Assembly: GCF_003337305.1 (NCBI RefSeq)
Contig: NZ_QPJO01000005.1
Span: 282,954 to 346,953, forward strand
Source: Winogradskyella arenosi
Lineage (GTDB): Bacteria; Bacteroidota; Bacteroidia; Flavobacteriales; Flavobacteriaceae
Direction: 5' to 3'
Length of the DNA: 64,000 nt
Position numbers and translations under genes: made by a program. Below are positions 19,971 through 30,029 of the stretch, in pieces; the stretch's first letter is position 1; each line of letters starts with the position of its first letter. The notes under the pieces were generated by a model. It made no database searches, was not told where the DNA came from, and was given only the letters and a program-made list of their open reading frames with translations.

Positions 19971-20981
19971 ATGGTACATTTACAACATATTAAAATTTCA
20001 AATTTCACAAATGAGTCGCATGAAACGACCTCTCATAATTTGTATTATCAAACTTTTGGGCAACCCTTACATAGCGCACCAATCATCATGGTGAATCATG
20101 CGCTTACCGGTAACTCTAACGTTATTGGTGAACAAGGATGGTGGAACGAAATTATTGGTGAAAACAAATGTATAAACACAGAAAATTACACCATAATATC
20201 GTTTAACATTTTGGGCAATGGTTTTGATAATAATGCGGAGAATCTCATTGTGAATTACAAAGATTATACCGCAAGAGACATTGCCAAACTCTTTGCTTTA
20301 GCTTTAGAGGAATTAGACATCACATCCTTACTTGCTGTTATTGGAGGTTCTGTTGGTGGTGGAATTGCTTGGGAACTAGCCGCCTTAAAACCTCGCTTAA
20401 TTCAGCATCTTATCCCAATTGCTACAGATTGGAAATCTACGGATTGGGTTATTGCAAACTGCCATATTCAAGATGCTATTTTAAACCATTCTTCTCAACC
20501 GTTAGTTGATGCTAGAATGCATGCTATGACCTTGTACCGTACTCCAGAATCTTTAACGCAAAAATTTGATCGGACTAAAAAGGATCAGGGTTTATTTCAT
20601 ATTGAGTCTTGGCTCAATTACCACGGAACCGCTTTAAACAACCGCTTTCAAGTGGCGGCCTATAAATTAATGAATCAAGTTTTACGAACTATTGATATTA
20701 CGAGAGATCGGAATGATTTTATAGCTGTAGCCTCTAAAATAGAAAGCGACATCCATATTATCACCATTAACTCTGACCTCTTCTTTAAGGCCGATGAAAA
20801 CTGGAATACTTATGTAGACCTAAAATGCATTAAAGACAATGTTCATATTCATGAAATAAAATCCATACACGGTCATGATGCTTTTTTAATTGAATTTGAT
20901 CAAATAGAACGTTTTCTAAGTCCAATTTTCGCCTCAGACTTATGCTATTCTAAAAAAAAACATGAACCTCAAGTGGCTTAA
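19971..20981 (+). CDS. metX: Homoserine O-acetyltransferase
   Basis: 336 residues, alpha/beta-hydrolase fold. It activates homoserine with acetyl-CoA to supply MetY. The nucleophile is Ser127 in the elbow GGSVGGG, and the catalytic His is near 302 in HGHDAFL. VNHALTGNSN near 41-50 forms the oxyanion region. It lacks the extra C-terminal domain seen in longer homologues. The acyl donor (acetyl rather than succinyl) is inferred from MetX-like motifs and pairing with MetY. It follows metY by 159 bases that hold a long hairpin, and a terminator follows, so metY-metX is a closed unit under the SAM riboswitch. Confidence 0.9.
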   Translation: MVHLQHIKISNFTNESHETTSHNLYYQTFGQPLHSAPIIMVNHALTGNSNVIGEQGWWNEIIGENKCINTENYTIISFNILGNGFDNNAENLIVNYKDYTARDIAKLFALALEELDITSLLAVIGGSVGGGIAWELAALKPRLIQHLIPIATDWKSTDWVIANCHIQDAILNHSSQPLVDARMHAMTLYRTPESLTQKFDRTKKDQGLFHIESWLNYHGTALNNRFQVAAYKLMNQVLRTIDITRDRNDFIAVASKIESDIHIITINSDLFFKADENWNTYVDLKCIKDNVHIHEIKSIHGHDAFLIEFDQIERFLSPIFASDLCYSKKKHEPQVA

Positions 20982-21008
20982 ATTTTAACTTTTAGATTTA
21001 CCATTTAT

Positions 21009-21036
21009 AAACCGAACCTTATGTTCGGTTTTTTTT
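21009..21036 (+). terminator. Intrinsic terminator after metX
   Basis: Stem AAACCGAAC (21009-21017) with GTTCGGTTT (21023-21031), 5-base loop, followed by further T residues. Confidence 0.88.
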
Positions 21037-21250
21037 ACATTATACCTGAATAATATAACACCTTACATTAACAGCTCTAAGCCATTTAAAATTAGTGGCT
21101 CTAAGCCTGTAAGTTACTGTTCCTTTTTAAACATACCGAGAAAAAAAAGAGAGCTTATCTATACTTAAAAGCATTCAACTTTTTCAGAAAAATTTAAATT
21201 TTAGTTAATTTTTAGTTCTAGAGCGTTAATATTAACAGCAATAAAGACAA
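21037..21250. other. Non-coding spacer between metX and the HNH gene
   Basis: Part of a 336-base gap (20982-21317). Between the metX terminator and the promoter at 21251 I see AT-rich DNA with the short repeat CTCTAAGCC (twice, near 21077 and 21108) and no ORF. Confidence 0.4.
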
Positions 21251-21278
21251 TTGTAATACTTTTAACCGTATATATTTG
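21251..21278 (+). promoter_or_regulatory. Consensus Bacteroidota promoter of the HNH gene
   Basis: TTG (21251-21253), a 17-base spacer and TATATTTG (21271-21278) match both halves of the TTG/TAnnTTTG promoter. It is the cleanest promoter in the window, 39 bases before the ATG. A small hairpin CTGC/GCAG lies at the expected start of the transcript. Confidence 0.7.
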
Positions 21279-21317
21279 AACTGCTGAAGCGCAGTAATGT
21301 AGAAAAACTTAAATTTT

Positions 21318-21866
21318 ATGATAAGAGACTATTGGAAAGAGGAATGGAAAGACATTAAATTTGATGAAGGAATTGCCGAAAATGAAAAATTCAAAATATC
21401 AAATTACGGTCGGATTTTAAACTGTAAAGGCGAAAAGGAATTTGAGGTAAAGAAATCTTATATAAATGGATATCAAAATCTACCCTTAAAACAAAAACGA
21501 AACGGAAAATCGACTAGCAGATACGTTCACAAACTTGTAGCAGAACATTTTCTTGAAAGGAACGATGGCATCTACGTTATCCACTTGAATTATGATAAAA
21601 CCGATAATCATGTAGAAAATCTCAAGTGGGTCACCAAAAGAGAAAAAGAGCTTCATCAATTTAACAATCCAAATTGGGAATCCGTCGTTAAAAAGAGAAG
21701 TAAAAATATCGGAAGATTAAACCCTGGAAAAGTAAAAATCATTAAACGTCAATTGAAAAATAATAGAACTAGAATTAATATTATTGCAAAACGTTTTGGA
21801 GTTTCTGACACACAAATTCACAGAATAAAGAAAGGGGAAAATTGGAGTCAAGTAACCGATTATTAA
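21318..21866 (+). CDS. NUMOD4 / HNH-like protein with C-terminal HTH
   Basis: 182 residues. Residues about 8-50 are a NUMOD4 motif (EEWKDIKF and KISNYGRILN). Residues 69-108 resemble the HNH_3 nuclease region: VHKLVAEHF, then VIHLNYDKTDNHVENLKWV with His89 but Asn91 where Asp is usual. Residues about 137-176 look like a helix-turn-helix (IIAKRFGVSDTQIHRIKKGENW). NUMOD4/HNH proteins are known from homing endonucleases, but no intron or intein is near, and it has its own promoter. It may be a free-standing nuclease or a domesticated DNA-binding regulator. The next gene, tamB, starts 134 bases on and is probably separate. Confidence 0.8.
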   Translation: MIRDYWKEEWKDIKFDEGIAENEKFKISNYGRILNCKGEKEFEVKKSYINGYQNLPLKQKRNGKSTSRYVHKLVAEHFLERNDGIYVIHLNYDKTDNHVENLKWVTKREKELHQFNNPNWESVVKKRSKNIGRLNPGKVKIIKRQLKNNRTRINIIAKRFGVSDTQIHRIKKGENWSQVTDY

Positions 21867-22000
21867 AAACACACTAAAACACTGTGTATACACCATTGCT
21901 TTATATGGGCTTACCTATAAAAATTCAAGTAGCATTTCTTTTGACCAGTTAAAGTTTCCTAATTTAGCTACTAGACCGTGCCACTAATCACACAAATACG

Positions 22001-25000
22001 TTGACTAACACTGAAAACACCAATCGCAAAACGCCAACAAAACATAAATTTCGTTGGTTACGCAGAACTTTACGCGTACTGCTTGGTTTGTTTGTATTTT
22101 TATTAATCATTCTCCTCTTTATTAGAAGTCCATGGGGCCAAAACCTTATCGTTAATAAAGCGGTTACCTATATCTCGGATAAAACGCATACAAAAATTGA
22201 AATTGAAAAGCTTTTTATCACATTCGATGGGGATGTACAATTAGATGGACTGTATCTTGAAGATAAAAAAGGAGACACTTTAGTATATTCTCATTCAGTT
22301 GAAGCCAACATTCCATTATGGAAAATGATTAGAGGTGAAGCTGTGGGCGTTGAGTCCTTAGATTGGGAAGGGTTACGTGCTAATATTTACCGAAAAGACA
22401 GTCTTACAGGTTATAATTTTCAATTTTTAATTGATGCTTTTGCCACTATAGACAGCACAGCCACCAAAACAGATACCACAACAGCAACCACAGCGCTTGT
22501 TCTTGGGCAACTCAATTTTAAATCCATAGATCTTGTCTTTGATGATGCTATTGCTGGCATTACATCCCGATTTAAGATTGGCAGCCTTGAGGCCCAAATG
22601 ACTACAACCAATCTTGAGGCAATGGTCTTTGAAGCTGCTGATATTTCCTTAAGTGATTCTGACATTAAATTTATTCAGAAACCTATTGTTGAAGATACGA
22701 CAACCTCCACCACTCCATTACCTAAATTAGCGCTAGAAACTTTACGCCTAAATAATGTGGTGGCTTATTATGAATCGCAACCCGACCGTCTTATTGCCGA
22801 TGTTAACATTAAGGAATTCTCAAGCCAATCTCCAGATCTAAATTTGACCGACAGTGATTTTAGTTTTGATGAGATTACCTTAAAAAACTCATACATAAAG
22901 ATTACAACGGAAGCTAATTTTGAAGGCTTAGCCCCACAAACCACTTCTAAAAACACTTCTGTTACCACAGAAAATTCAGCTTTTGAGTGGCCACAAATAA
23001 AGTTAAACTTAGGGACTATTGATTTTGAAAACAATTCGTTTACTTATAACGTCGGAGAAGCACGTCCTTCTGAAGGTGTCTTTAATCCGGACGCGATAGC
23101 GCTAAGCCATTTTAGCCTAAAAGCGCAAGACCTAATTTTAAAAAACGAACAAGCAGCGCTTCAACTTCAAACGCTTCGTTTTAATGAAGCCTCCGGTTTA
23201 AACTTAAAACAATTAGCATTCAACCTTGAACTTACGGACCAAAATTTAGATTTAGACCAGTTAGATTTTCAACTTAATAATAACCGTATTTTAGGTGACG
23301 CCCATTTACAGTACCGATCACTTTCAAGTTTAATCGCACAACCAAAGCACACTCAAGTCAATGTCAATTTACCAAATATCCGTTTGTCTCTAGCTGAAAT
23401 TTTCAAGTTTCAACCGCAACTAAAAAACAACACTTATATCAAAACTCTTAGCGAACAACCCATAGAAGGTCTTATCATTGCTTCTGGAAATCTAGCCGCG
23501 GTGTCTTTAAACCAAATTCAATTCATCTGGGGGAGCAACACGACAATTACGGCTTCAGGAGACCTTAAAAATATCACCGATCCTGAAACACTTCATTTTA
23601 GTATTCCTGAATTTTCTGCTGAGACTTCCAAAAAGGATATCAGTCAATTTATAAGTGAAGCCGATTTAGGACTGCAATTTCCTGAAACCCTAAGCTTAAC
23701 CGGACAGGCCCAAGGGCAGCTTCAAGATCTCACCGTAAAAGCCAATTTAAATACCACACAAGGCCTTGCAATCCTTAATGGACATTTTAGCAATTCTGAC
23801 GGCATAGCGTACGAAGCCCATGTAGATATTGATTCTTATAAAATAAATGAACTGTTAAACAATCCGCAATTAGGAGCTCTTAGCCTTGAGCTAAACTCTA
23901 AAGGAAGTGGTACAAACCTTAATGATTTAGATGCACAAATTGAGGCCAATGTTTCTAAATTTCAGTTTAACAACTATGCTATTTCTAACTTAAATCTTAA
24001 AGGAAAATTGGTGAACGGGCAAGGAAATGTCACGGCCAATTATAAGGATGATAACCTCAATGCTGAACTCGATGTTTTTACCGTTTTAGACTCTATTGCT
24101 TCAGAAGCCACTTTAAAACTTAACCTTATTGGTGCCGATCTACAAGCGCTTGGACTTATGCAACGCAATGTAAAAACCGCCATGATGGTGCATGCGCAAT
24201 TTAAAGGGAATACCGAATTTTATGACGCCACAGCAGACGTTAAAGACGGGGTCATTGTTTATGATAACAAAACCTATTTATTGGGGAATTTGGAAGCAAA
24301 AGCACATGTTGATAAAGATTCCACAGCCGTTTCTGTATTTAATAAAATGTTAGATATTAACTTAAAATCGAACGCCAATCCGCAAACATTTAGTACCGCT
24401 ATTCAACGTCATGTTTCAAGTTATTTTTATACTCAAAATCGTACTACAGATAGCATTTCAGATTTTGTAAATTTAAAATTAGAAGGGAAAATTTCCCAAT
24501 CGCCCTTACTTAATGAGGTTTTCTTAGTTAATGTAAAGGATTTAGACACCATTCAGCTTTATGTAGATTTTACTGAAAAAGAAAAACGCTTAAAAGCGAA
24601 TATTACCGCCCCGCATATTAACTATAGCGGCAACACTTTAGACAGCTTGGCCTTTTCTATGGACACAGATACGACCAACTTTAATTTCAATCTCGGGTTT
24701 AAAAATATTACGGCTGGTCCTTTAAATATTCCGAAAACTATGATTACAGGCCGCCAAACCGACCAAAAATTAACCCTCAATTTCCTAGGTTATCACGACA
24801 ATAAGAAACTTATGAATGTCAATTCTAAGCTTGTGAGTCGTAATGATAGTTTAAGATTTTCTATTCGTCCAGACACCCTACTTTTAAATGGTAAAAATTG
24901 GACTATACCCAAAGACAATGAAGCCGTATTTACAACAAATAATTTAGCCTTTACTAATTTTAAAATTACCCATGATAATCAATCAATAACCCTAACCGAT

Positions 25001-27070
25001 CAATTGGCTAAAATTGCAAAGCGCCATATTGCTTTGACTTTTGAAAACTTTAATATTAATGAGGTTTTTAACTACCTTAATCCTGAATCTAAAATTGCCA
25101 CAGGGCAACTTAATGGCGATTTTATTCTTGAAAATCCTTTTACCAACACAGGTATTTTAGCGGATATTAACATTAAACAATTTAAAATGTTGAAAACGGA
25201 TTTAGGGACTTTTAGTCTCAATGGAAATGCTCTAAACACCAACAATTATGCTTTTAATGCCGGATTAAAAGGTGGTGATATCGATTTTGATCTTGTGGGT
25301 GATTATACCGTAACCAACAACTCCGCCAATCTAGATCTTAATTTAGATATTAACGAATTTAAAATGGAAGCCCTCAATACGCTTTCCATGGGAGAAATTA
25401 AAGAAGCCGATGGTCGTTTTTCTGGGCAGTTTAAAGTTACCGGAACCACCGCAGATCCGCAATACGATGGATTTATAAACTTTAATGACGCCACATTTAA
25501 CATCGCTAAATTAAATTCACAATTTAGTATGGCAAACGAAAAGCTAAATGTCGATAATGCCGGACTTTCAATGACAGATTTTACCATTAGAGATAAGAAT
25601 GATAATGCTTTAGTTATATCGGGCGCTATTGGCACAGAAAGTTTTATTAACCCTACTTTTAACTTAGACATTAAGGCTAACGATTTCCAGGTTTTAAATG
25701 CCACCAGAAGAGATAATGATGCGTTTTACGGCACCGTAACCTTTGATGCCGACGCGAAACTTACAGGAGACCTACAAATTCCTAAACTCAGCGCTCAACT
25801 GACACTTGGTGCAGATACCGACCTTAAATATGTGATGCCAGCCTCTGTGGCAAGTATAGAAGAACGCGATGGTGTGGTGGCTTTTGTAAATCGAGAAAAT
25901 CCTGATGCGATCTTAACCCAAACGGAAACGCAAACGGCTACCTTAAAAGGTTTTGATCTTAACACCCAAATAAAAGTTGATAAAGAAGCCTCAGTTACCG
26001 TGATTTTAGATGAAGAAACTGGCGATAATTTTAAAGTTTCAGGAGAAGGTGATTTTATTTTTACAATGGTTCCTAATGGGCGTATGTCCTTATCTGGCGC
26101 CTACGAAATTGCAGATGGCCATTACGAACTAAATTTATACAACCTTGTTGACAGAACTTTTTTAATAGCCCCAGGAAGCCGTGTCACATGGTCTGGCGAC
26201 CCTTTAGATGCGAAACTCGATGTTAGGGCGATTTACAATTTAGAAACCTCAGCTTCTGGCTTAATGGCCTCTCAAATTTCTGGTGCCGATCCTTCGGTAC
26301 AAAATAAATACAGACAAGTGCTTCCGTTTAATGTCTACCTTAATATTGATGGCGAATTAATGCAACCACAAATTTCCTTTGGTTTAGATATGCCCGAAGA
26401 AGACCAAGGCGCTATTAGCGGACAGGTATATAGTAGAGTGCAACAAGTCAATCAGCAAGAAGGTGAACTTAACCGTCAGGTATTTTCATTGTTAGTTTTA
26501 AATCGTTTTTATCCTGAATCGGGTAGCGACGGAAGTTCTGGTGGATTTGCCACCATTGCTAGAGACAACCTTAACGACGCCGTTTCCGAACAACTCAATG
26601 CTTTTTCAGATAAAATTATTGGAGGCACTGGTGTAGAACTTGACTTCGGATTAGATAGCTATACCGACTACCAAGGAGAAACAGCTACAGACCGTACCCA
26701 ACTTGATATTGCCGCTCAGAAAAAACTTTTTAACGACCGTCTTATTGTAAGAGTCGGAAGCGCTGTAGATTTACAAGGAAGCAGTACAACAGATGAAGAA
26801 ACCCCGATTATAGGTAATGTTAGTTTAGAATATATCATATCCGAAGATGGTCGCTATCGCTTAAAAGGTTTTAGAAAAAGTGAGTTTGAAAATGTCATCG
26901 ATGGCCAGACCATAATTAGTGGTATTGCCCTCATATTTACTCAAGAATTTAATCAGTTTAGTGAACTTTGGGAGGCCATTTTCAAGTCTCAAAAAAATAT
27001 AGCAACAGAACCTGAAACCCCTTCTAAAAAAGAAGACGCCACCGCAAAAAATAACACTACCGAAAACTAA
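22001..27070 (+). CDS. tamB: Translocation and assembly module protein TamB
   Basis: 1689 residues, within the range of Bacteroidota TamB (DUF490) proteins. An N-terminal membrane anchor (about residues 24-45, LRVLLGLFVFLLIILLFIRS) is followed by a very long periplasmic part of amphipathic beta repeats. The conserved DUF490 C-terminal domain has GRMSLSGAYEIADGHYELNL near 1365 and VEYIISEDGRYRLKG-type strands near the end. It bridges the inner and outer membrane and helps insert outer-membrane proteins or move lipid, by family knowledge. The start is TTG; the first internal Met lies past residue 100, beyond the anchor, so TTG is needed. tamL follows 12 bases later. Confidence 0.9.
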   Translation: MTNTENTNRKTPTKHKFRWLRRTLRVLLGLFVFLLIILLFIRSPWGQNLIVNKAVTYISDKTHTKIEIEKLFITFDGDVQLDGLYLEDKKGDTLVYSHSVEANIPLWKMIRGEAVGVESLDWEGLRANIYRKDSLTGYNFQFLIDAFATIDSTATKTDTTTATTALVLGQLNFKSIDLVFDDAIAGITSRFKIGSLEAQMTTTNLEAMVFEAADISLSDSDIKFIQKPIVEDTTTSTTPLPKLALETLRLNNVVAYYESQPDRLIADVNIKEFSSQSPDLNLTDSDFSFDEITLKNSYIKITTEANFEGLAPQTTSKNTSVTTENSAFEWPQIKLNLGTIDFENNSFTYNVGEARPSEGVFNPDAIALSHFSLKAQDLILKNEQAALQLQTLRFNEASGLNLKQLAFNLELTDQNLDLDQLDFQLNNNRILGDAHLQYRSLSSLIAQPKHTQVNVNLPNIRLSLAEIFKFQPQLKNNTYIKTLSEQPIEGLIIASGNLAAVSLNQIQFIWGSNTTITASGDLKNITDPETLHFSIPEFSAETSKKDISQFISEADLGLQFPETLSLTGQAQGQLQDLTVKANLNTTQGLAILNGHFSNSDGIAYEAHVDIDSYKINELLNNPQLGALSLELNSKGSGTNLNDLDAQIEANVSKFQFNNYAISNLNLKGKLVNGQGNVTANYKDDNLNAELDVFTVLDSIASEATLKLNLIGADLQALGLMQRNVKTAMMVHAQFKGNTEFYDATADVKDGVIVYDNKTYLLGNLEAKAHVDKDSTAVSVFNKMLDINLKSNANPQTFSTAIQRHVSSYFYTQNRTTDSISDFVNLKLEGKISQSPLLNEVFLVNVKDLDTIQLYVDFTEKEKRLKANITAPHINYSGNTLDSLAFSMDTDTTNFNFNLGFKNITAGPLNIPKTMITGRQTDQKLTLNFLGYHDNKKLMNVNSKLVSRNDSLRFSIRPDTLLLNGKNWTIPKDNEAVFTTNNLAFTNFKITHDNQSITLTDQLAKIAKRHIALTFENFNINEVFNYLNPESKIATGQLNGDFILENPFTNTGILADINIKQFKMLKTDLGTFSLNGNALNTNNYAFNAGLKGGDIDFDLVGDYTVTNNSANLDLNLDINEFKMEALNTLSMGEIKEADGRFSGQFKVTGTTADPQYDGFINFNDATFNIAKLNSQFSMANEKLNVDNAGLSMTDFTIRDKNDNALVISGAIGTESFINPTFNLDIKANDFQVLNATRRDNDAFYGTVTFDADAKLTGDLQIPKLSAQLTLGADTDLKYVMPASVASIEERDGVVAFVNRENPDAILTQTETQTATLKGFDLNTQIKVDKEASVTVILDEETGDNFKVSGEGDFIFTMVPNGRMSLSGAYEIADGHYELNLYNLVDRTFLIAPGSRVTWSGDPLDAKLDVRAIYNLETSASGLMASQISGADPSVQNKYRQVLPFNVYLNIDGELMQPQISFGLDMPEEDQGAISGQVYSRVQQVNQQEGELNRQVFSLLVLNRFYPESGSDGSSGGFATIARDNLNDAVSEQLNAFSDKIIGGTGVELDFGLDSYTDYQGETATDRTQLDIAAQKKLFNDRLIVRVGSAVDLQGSSTTDEETPIIGNVSLEYIISEDGRYRLKGFRKSEFENVIDGQTIISGIALIFTQEFNQFSELWEAIFKSQKNIATEPETPSKKEDATAKNNTTEN

Positions 27071-27082
27071 AAGCCTAAACCT

Positions 27083-29365
27083 TTGAATTTCAAAATTAAA
27101 CATATCTTTAGTATTGCACTGATCAGCATCCTTGCCTACTCTTGTAGTGTAAAGAAATACATCCCAGAAGGCCAACGTCTTTATACCGGCGCTCGTATAG
27201 AAATTGAAAATGATACTAGCGTAAAGCATATTGTGGCATTAAAAACAGAGTTAGAGAGTGTTTTAAGACCCGAGCCTAACTCTAAATATTTAGGAATGCG
27301 CCCAGGCTTGCACTTTTATTATAAAGTACAACAAGAGCATCCCGGATTCCTTAACCGATGGCTCTACAGGCAAATTGGAGAAGAACCCATTTACCAGTCG
27401 GATGTAGAAACTTTTGAAGTGGAAGACATCCTCCGCAATCGCTTAGAAAATAACGGGTTTTTCTACAGTTCAGCAACGAGCAGTTTTGAAGAGAAAGCTC
27501 AAGAAGCCTCCGTCACTTATCAACTTAAAATAACCCAACCTTATGCTATGGAACGGTTTCAAGTTGATACGATGCCTTCACCGATTTATGAAGCTGTAAA
27601 AGCACAAACGGCCAATTCTCCTTTTAAAGCGACGGCACGTTTTGACCTTTCTAATATGAAATTAGAACGCCAACGTATTGATTCCGAATTAAAGAAACGA
27701 GGGTATTATAACCTGAATCCGGAGTTCTTCATCTTTGAAGCCGACACCAACCAATACGACAACAAAAAATTTGATTTGTTTTTAAAACTCAAGGCTGGAG
27801 TTCCTAAAAAATCTATCGTTCCGTATTACATAAAGAACGTTCACATCTACCCGAATTACAACTTAAACGACTCTACACAAATTACCGCTGAGCGTTTCAA
27901 CAATAAAACTTATTATCAAGACTCTTTATTCTTTAAACCGGAGCGTCTGGATAAATTCATCACCTTAAAAGAAGGCGAATTATACAATCCGAGAACGTCA
28001 AAAAACACGTCTCGACGCTTATCAACTATCGGCGCCTATAAATTTGTCAACATTCAATATAAAGAAATTGACAGTGCCTTAACCGATAGTTTAGCGGCCT
28101 TAGAGGCGCATATTTTCTTGTCGCCCTTAACCAAAAGAGCGGTACGTGCCGAATTGCAAGCCGTAACAAAATCGAGTAACTTCACAGGGCCTAACTTAGC
28201 TTTAACCTATAGTAATCGTAATTTATTTAAGGGAGGAGAAACCTTAAATATCAGCACCAATTTAGGTTACGAAACCCAACTTGGCAGTGGCGATAATGCA
28301 GGGCTGAGCAGTATTGAACTAGGTCTTAAAGGAGAACTTATTTTCCCTCGGGTGATTTTCCCTATAGAATTTAATGAAGACTTCTTTGAATATTCTATTC
28401 CTAAGACCAAAACCAGTCTTGGAGTGAGTTATTTAAGCCGTAGTGAATTATACACCCTAATTTCGGGGAATGCACTTTTTGGGTATTCTTGGAATGCGAA
28501 TAAATACATCACTTACGAGCTCAACCCTATTTCTGTTAATTATACGCAGCTCGCTAAAACTTCAACAGAATTTGAAACCATTTTAGAAGACAACCCTTTT
28601 CTCCAACTCAGCTTTGATCAGCAATTTATTTCCGGACTTACATTTTCATTTATTTATAATGAAATGGTAGATGCCAATGATCCGTACCAATTTTACCTCA
28701 ACACCACACTAGATGTCGCAGGTAATTCAATTAGTTTACTAGGAAGCTCTGGAGAAAATGGCGAAGCCGATACCTTTCTAGGATTGCAATATGCCCAGTA
28801 CGCCAAAACAGATATGGATTTTAGGTTTCATTATAACTTCGGAAAAAATAAAGAACATACCATAGCCACGCGTTTCTTTGCGGGCTACGGTTTACCCTAC
28901 GGAAACTCGGATGTAATTCCGTACGTTAAACAATATTTTTCTGGTGGCCCTTATAGTGTAAGAGCTTTTAGCATTCGTTCATTAGGTCCAGGAACGTATG
29001 ATGGCGAAACAGATGATGATAGCAGCAGTTATTTTGATCAGACCGGAAACATTAGATTAGAGGCCAATGCCGAATATCGTTTTCCAATTTTTTCATTTTT
29101 TAAAGGGGCTATTTTTGCCGATGCCGGAAATGTATGGAACTCTAAATCTAACCCGTCCTTTAATGGTGAAGATAAATTCACTTCAAACTTTATTAACGAA
29201 CTAGGAATGGGTACTGGGATTGGCCTTAGAGTAGACGTCCAAGGGTTTGTTATTCGTTTTGATTTGGCGGCACCCTTCCATGATCCGTCTTTAGAAGAAG
29301 GGAAACGATGGGACTTTAGGGCGGATGATTCCGTTTTAAATTTTGCCATTGGTTACTCTTTTTAA
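27083..29365 (+). CDS. tamL: TamL, lipoprotein TamA/Omp85-family barrel
   Basis: 760 residues, starting with TTG at 27083. The N-terminus ends in ILAYSC with Cys21 as the lipid-modified residue, so this is the lipoprotein type called TamL in Bacteroidota, not a plain TamA. POTRA-like domains occupy the first half. The second half is a 16-strand surface-antigen barrel, with FSGGPYSVRAF near 620 as the Omp85 VRGY-like loop motif and a C-terminus ending FAIGYSF, an outer-membrane end strand. It forms the outer-membrane half of the TAM complex with TamB, whose gene lies 12 bases upstream. Both genes use TTG starts, which may keep levels low. Confidence 0.9.
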   Translation: MNFKIKHIFSIALISILAYSCSVKKYIPEGQRLYTGARIEIENDTSVKHIVALKTELESVLRPEPNSKYLGMRPGLHFYYKVQQEHPGFLNRWLYRQIGEEPIYQSDVETFEVEDILRNRLENNGFFYSSATSSFEEKAQEASVTYQLKITQPYAMERFQVDTMPSPIYEAVKAQTANSPFKATARFDLSNMKLERQRIDSELKKRGYYNLNPEFFIFEADTNQYDNKKFDLFLKLKAGVPKKSIVPYYIKNVHIYPNYNLNDSTQITAERFNNKTYYQDSLFFKPERLDKFITLKEGELYNPRTSKNTSRRLSTIGAYKFVNIQYKEIDSALTDSLAALEAHIFLSPLTKRAVRAELQAVTKSSNFTGPNLALTYSNRNLFKGGETLNISTNLGYETQLGSGDNAGLSSIELGLKGELIFPRVIFPIEFNEDFFEYSIPKTKTSLGVSYLSRSELYTLISGNALFGYSWNANKYITYELNPISVNYTQLAKTSTEFETILEDNPFLQLSFDQQFISGLTFSFIYNEMVDANDPYQFYLNTTLDVAGNSISLLGSSGENGEADTFLGLQYAQYAKTDMDFRFHYNFGKNKEHTIATRFFAGYGLPYGNSDVIPYVKQYFSGGPYSVRAFSIRSLGPGTYDGETDDDSSSYFDQTGNIRLEANAEYRFPIFSFFKGAIFADAGNVWNSKSNPSFNGEDKFTSNFINELGMGTGIGLRVDVQGFVIRFDLAAPFHDPSLEEGKRWDFRADDSVLNFAIGYSF

Positions 29366-29407
29366 TCCTAAGAACACAGCAAGACTTAGAGAATAAAAAT
29401 ACCTTAG

Positions 29408-29438
29408 TATCTTTGGCACGCTTAGCAGCGACTGCTAA
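29408..29438 (+). promoter_or_regulatory. Promoter and leader hairpin of the guanine deaminase gene
   Basis: TATCTTTG (29408-29415) matches TAnnTTTG. At the expected transcript start a perfect 7-bp hairpin follows, TTAGCAG (29422-29428) with CTGCTAA (29432-29438) and a CGA loop. No -33 TTG is seen. Confidence 0.5.
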
Positions 29439-29460
29439 CACTTAATAAACTGACACTATA

Positions 29461-29937
29461 ATGATGAAAAATAAAGAACAATTTATGAAAGAAGCTGTGA
29501 ATGCAGCTTTAAAAGGCATGCACAATAATGAAGGTGGCCCTTTTGGTTGTGTTATTGTAAAAGATGGAGAAATTGTTGGACGCGGAAACAATAAGGTGAC
29601 CTCTACAAACGACCCTACAGCACATGCTGAAGTTACAGCAATCAGAGATGCTTGTAAAAATCTTGATTCTTTTCAGCTAGAAGGCTGTGAAATTTATACC
29701 TCTTGCGAACCTTGCCCTATGTGTTTAGGCGCTATTTATTGGGCAAGACCAGATAAAGTTTACTACGGAAGCAACCAAGTTGATGCTGCAAATATTGGCT
29801 TTGATGATGAATTTATTTATAAAGAAATTCCACTTCCTTATGAAAAAAGAAGCATCCCTTTTGAGCAATTGGCCCGCGATATTGCACTTGAACCTTTTAC
29901 TGAATGGACCAAGAAAATAGACAAAACGGCCTATTAA
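29461..29937 (+). CDS. guaD: Guanine deaminase (cytidine-deaminase fold)
   Basis: 158 residues. A zinc hydrolase that deaminates guanine to xanthine. The zinc site is His55 with catalytic Glu57 (PTAHAEVTAIRDAC), and Cys85 and Cys88 (SCEPCPMCLGAIYWARP). The AIYWARP stretch and the GFDDEFIYKEIPLP tail fit GuaD rather than the tRNA adenosine deaminase TadA. It has its own promoter and precedes the arsenosugar-type genes by 92 bases. Whether it belongs to that unit or is a purine-salvage neighbour is open, though a purine phosphorylase does occur in the block. Confidence 0.88.
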   Translation: MMKNKEQFMKEAVNAALKGMHNNEGGPFGCVIVKDGEIVGRGNNKVTSTNDPTAHAEVTAIRDACKNLDSFQLEGCEIYTSCEPCPMCLGAIYWARPDKVYYGSNQVDAANIGFDDEFIYKEIPLPYEKRSIPFEQLARDIALEPFTEWTKKIDKTAY

Positions 29938-30029
29938 CTGGAATCTCGATTTCATAAATTTCTGTAAGCTTTAAGGTTAACTTCAAAAGAAAACAGTATC
30001 TTGATTTTTATTAATTAAAACATACTGAA

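Noticed and set aside
19909..20094. 61-codon plus-strand ORF over the metX start
   Set aside because: It begins inside the hairpin, is out of frame with metX and overlaps its conserved N-terminus.
21318..21866. Group I intron or intein home for the HNH gene
   Set aside because: No split gene, intron core or splice motif was found on either side.
22420..25704. Several minus-strand ORFs inside tamB (22420-22665, 22768-23034, 25303-25704)
   Set aside because: They are low-complexity Ser/Leu/Lys translations opposite a real beta-repeat gene and have no signals of their own.
26861..27229. 122-codon minus-strand ORF across the tamB-tamL junction
   Set aside because: It overlaps two well-supported genes in the other direction, and its Phe- and Cys-rich sequence is not protein-like.
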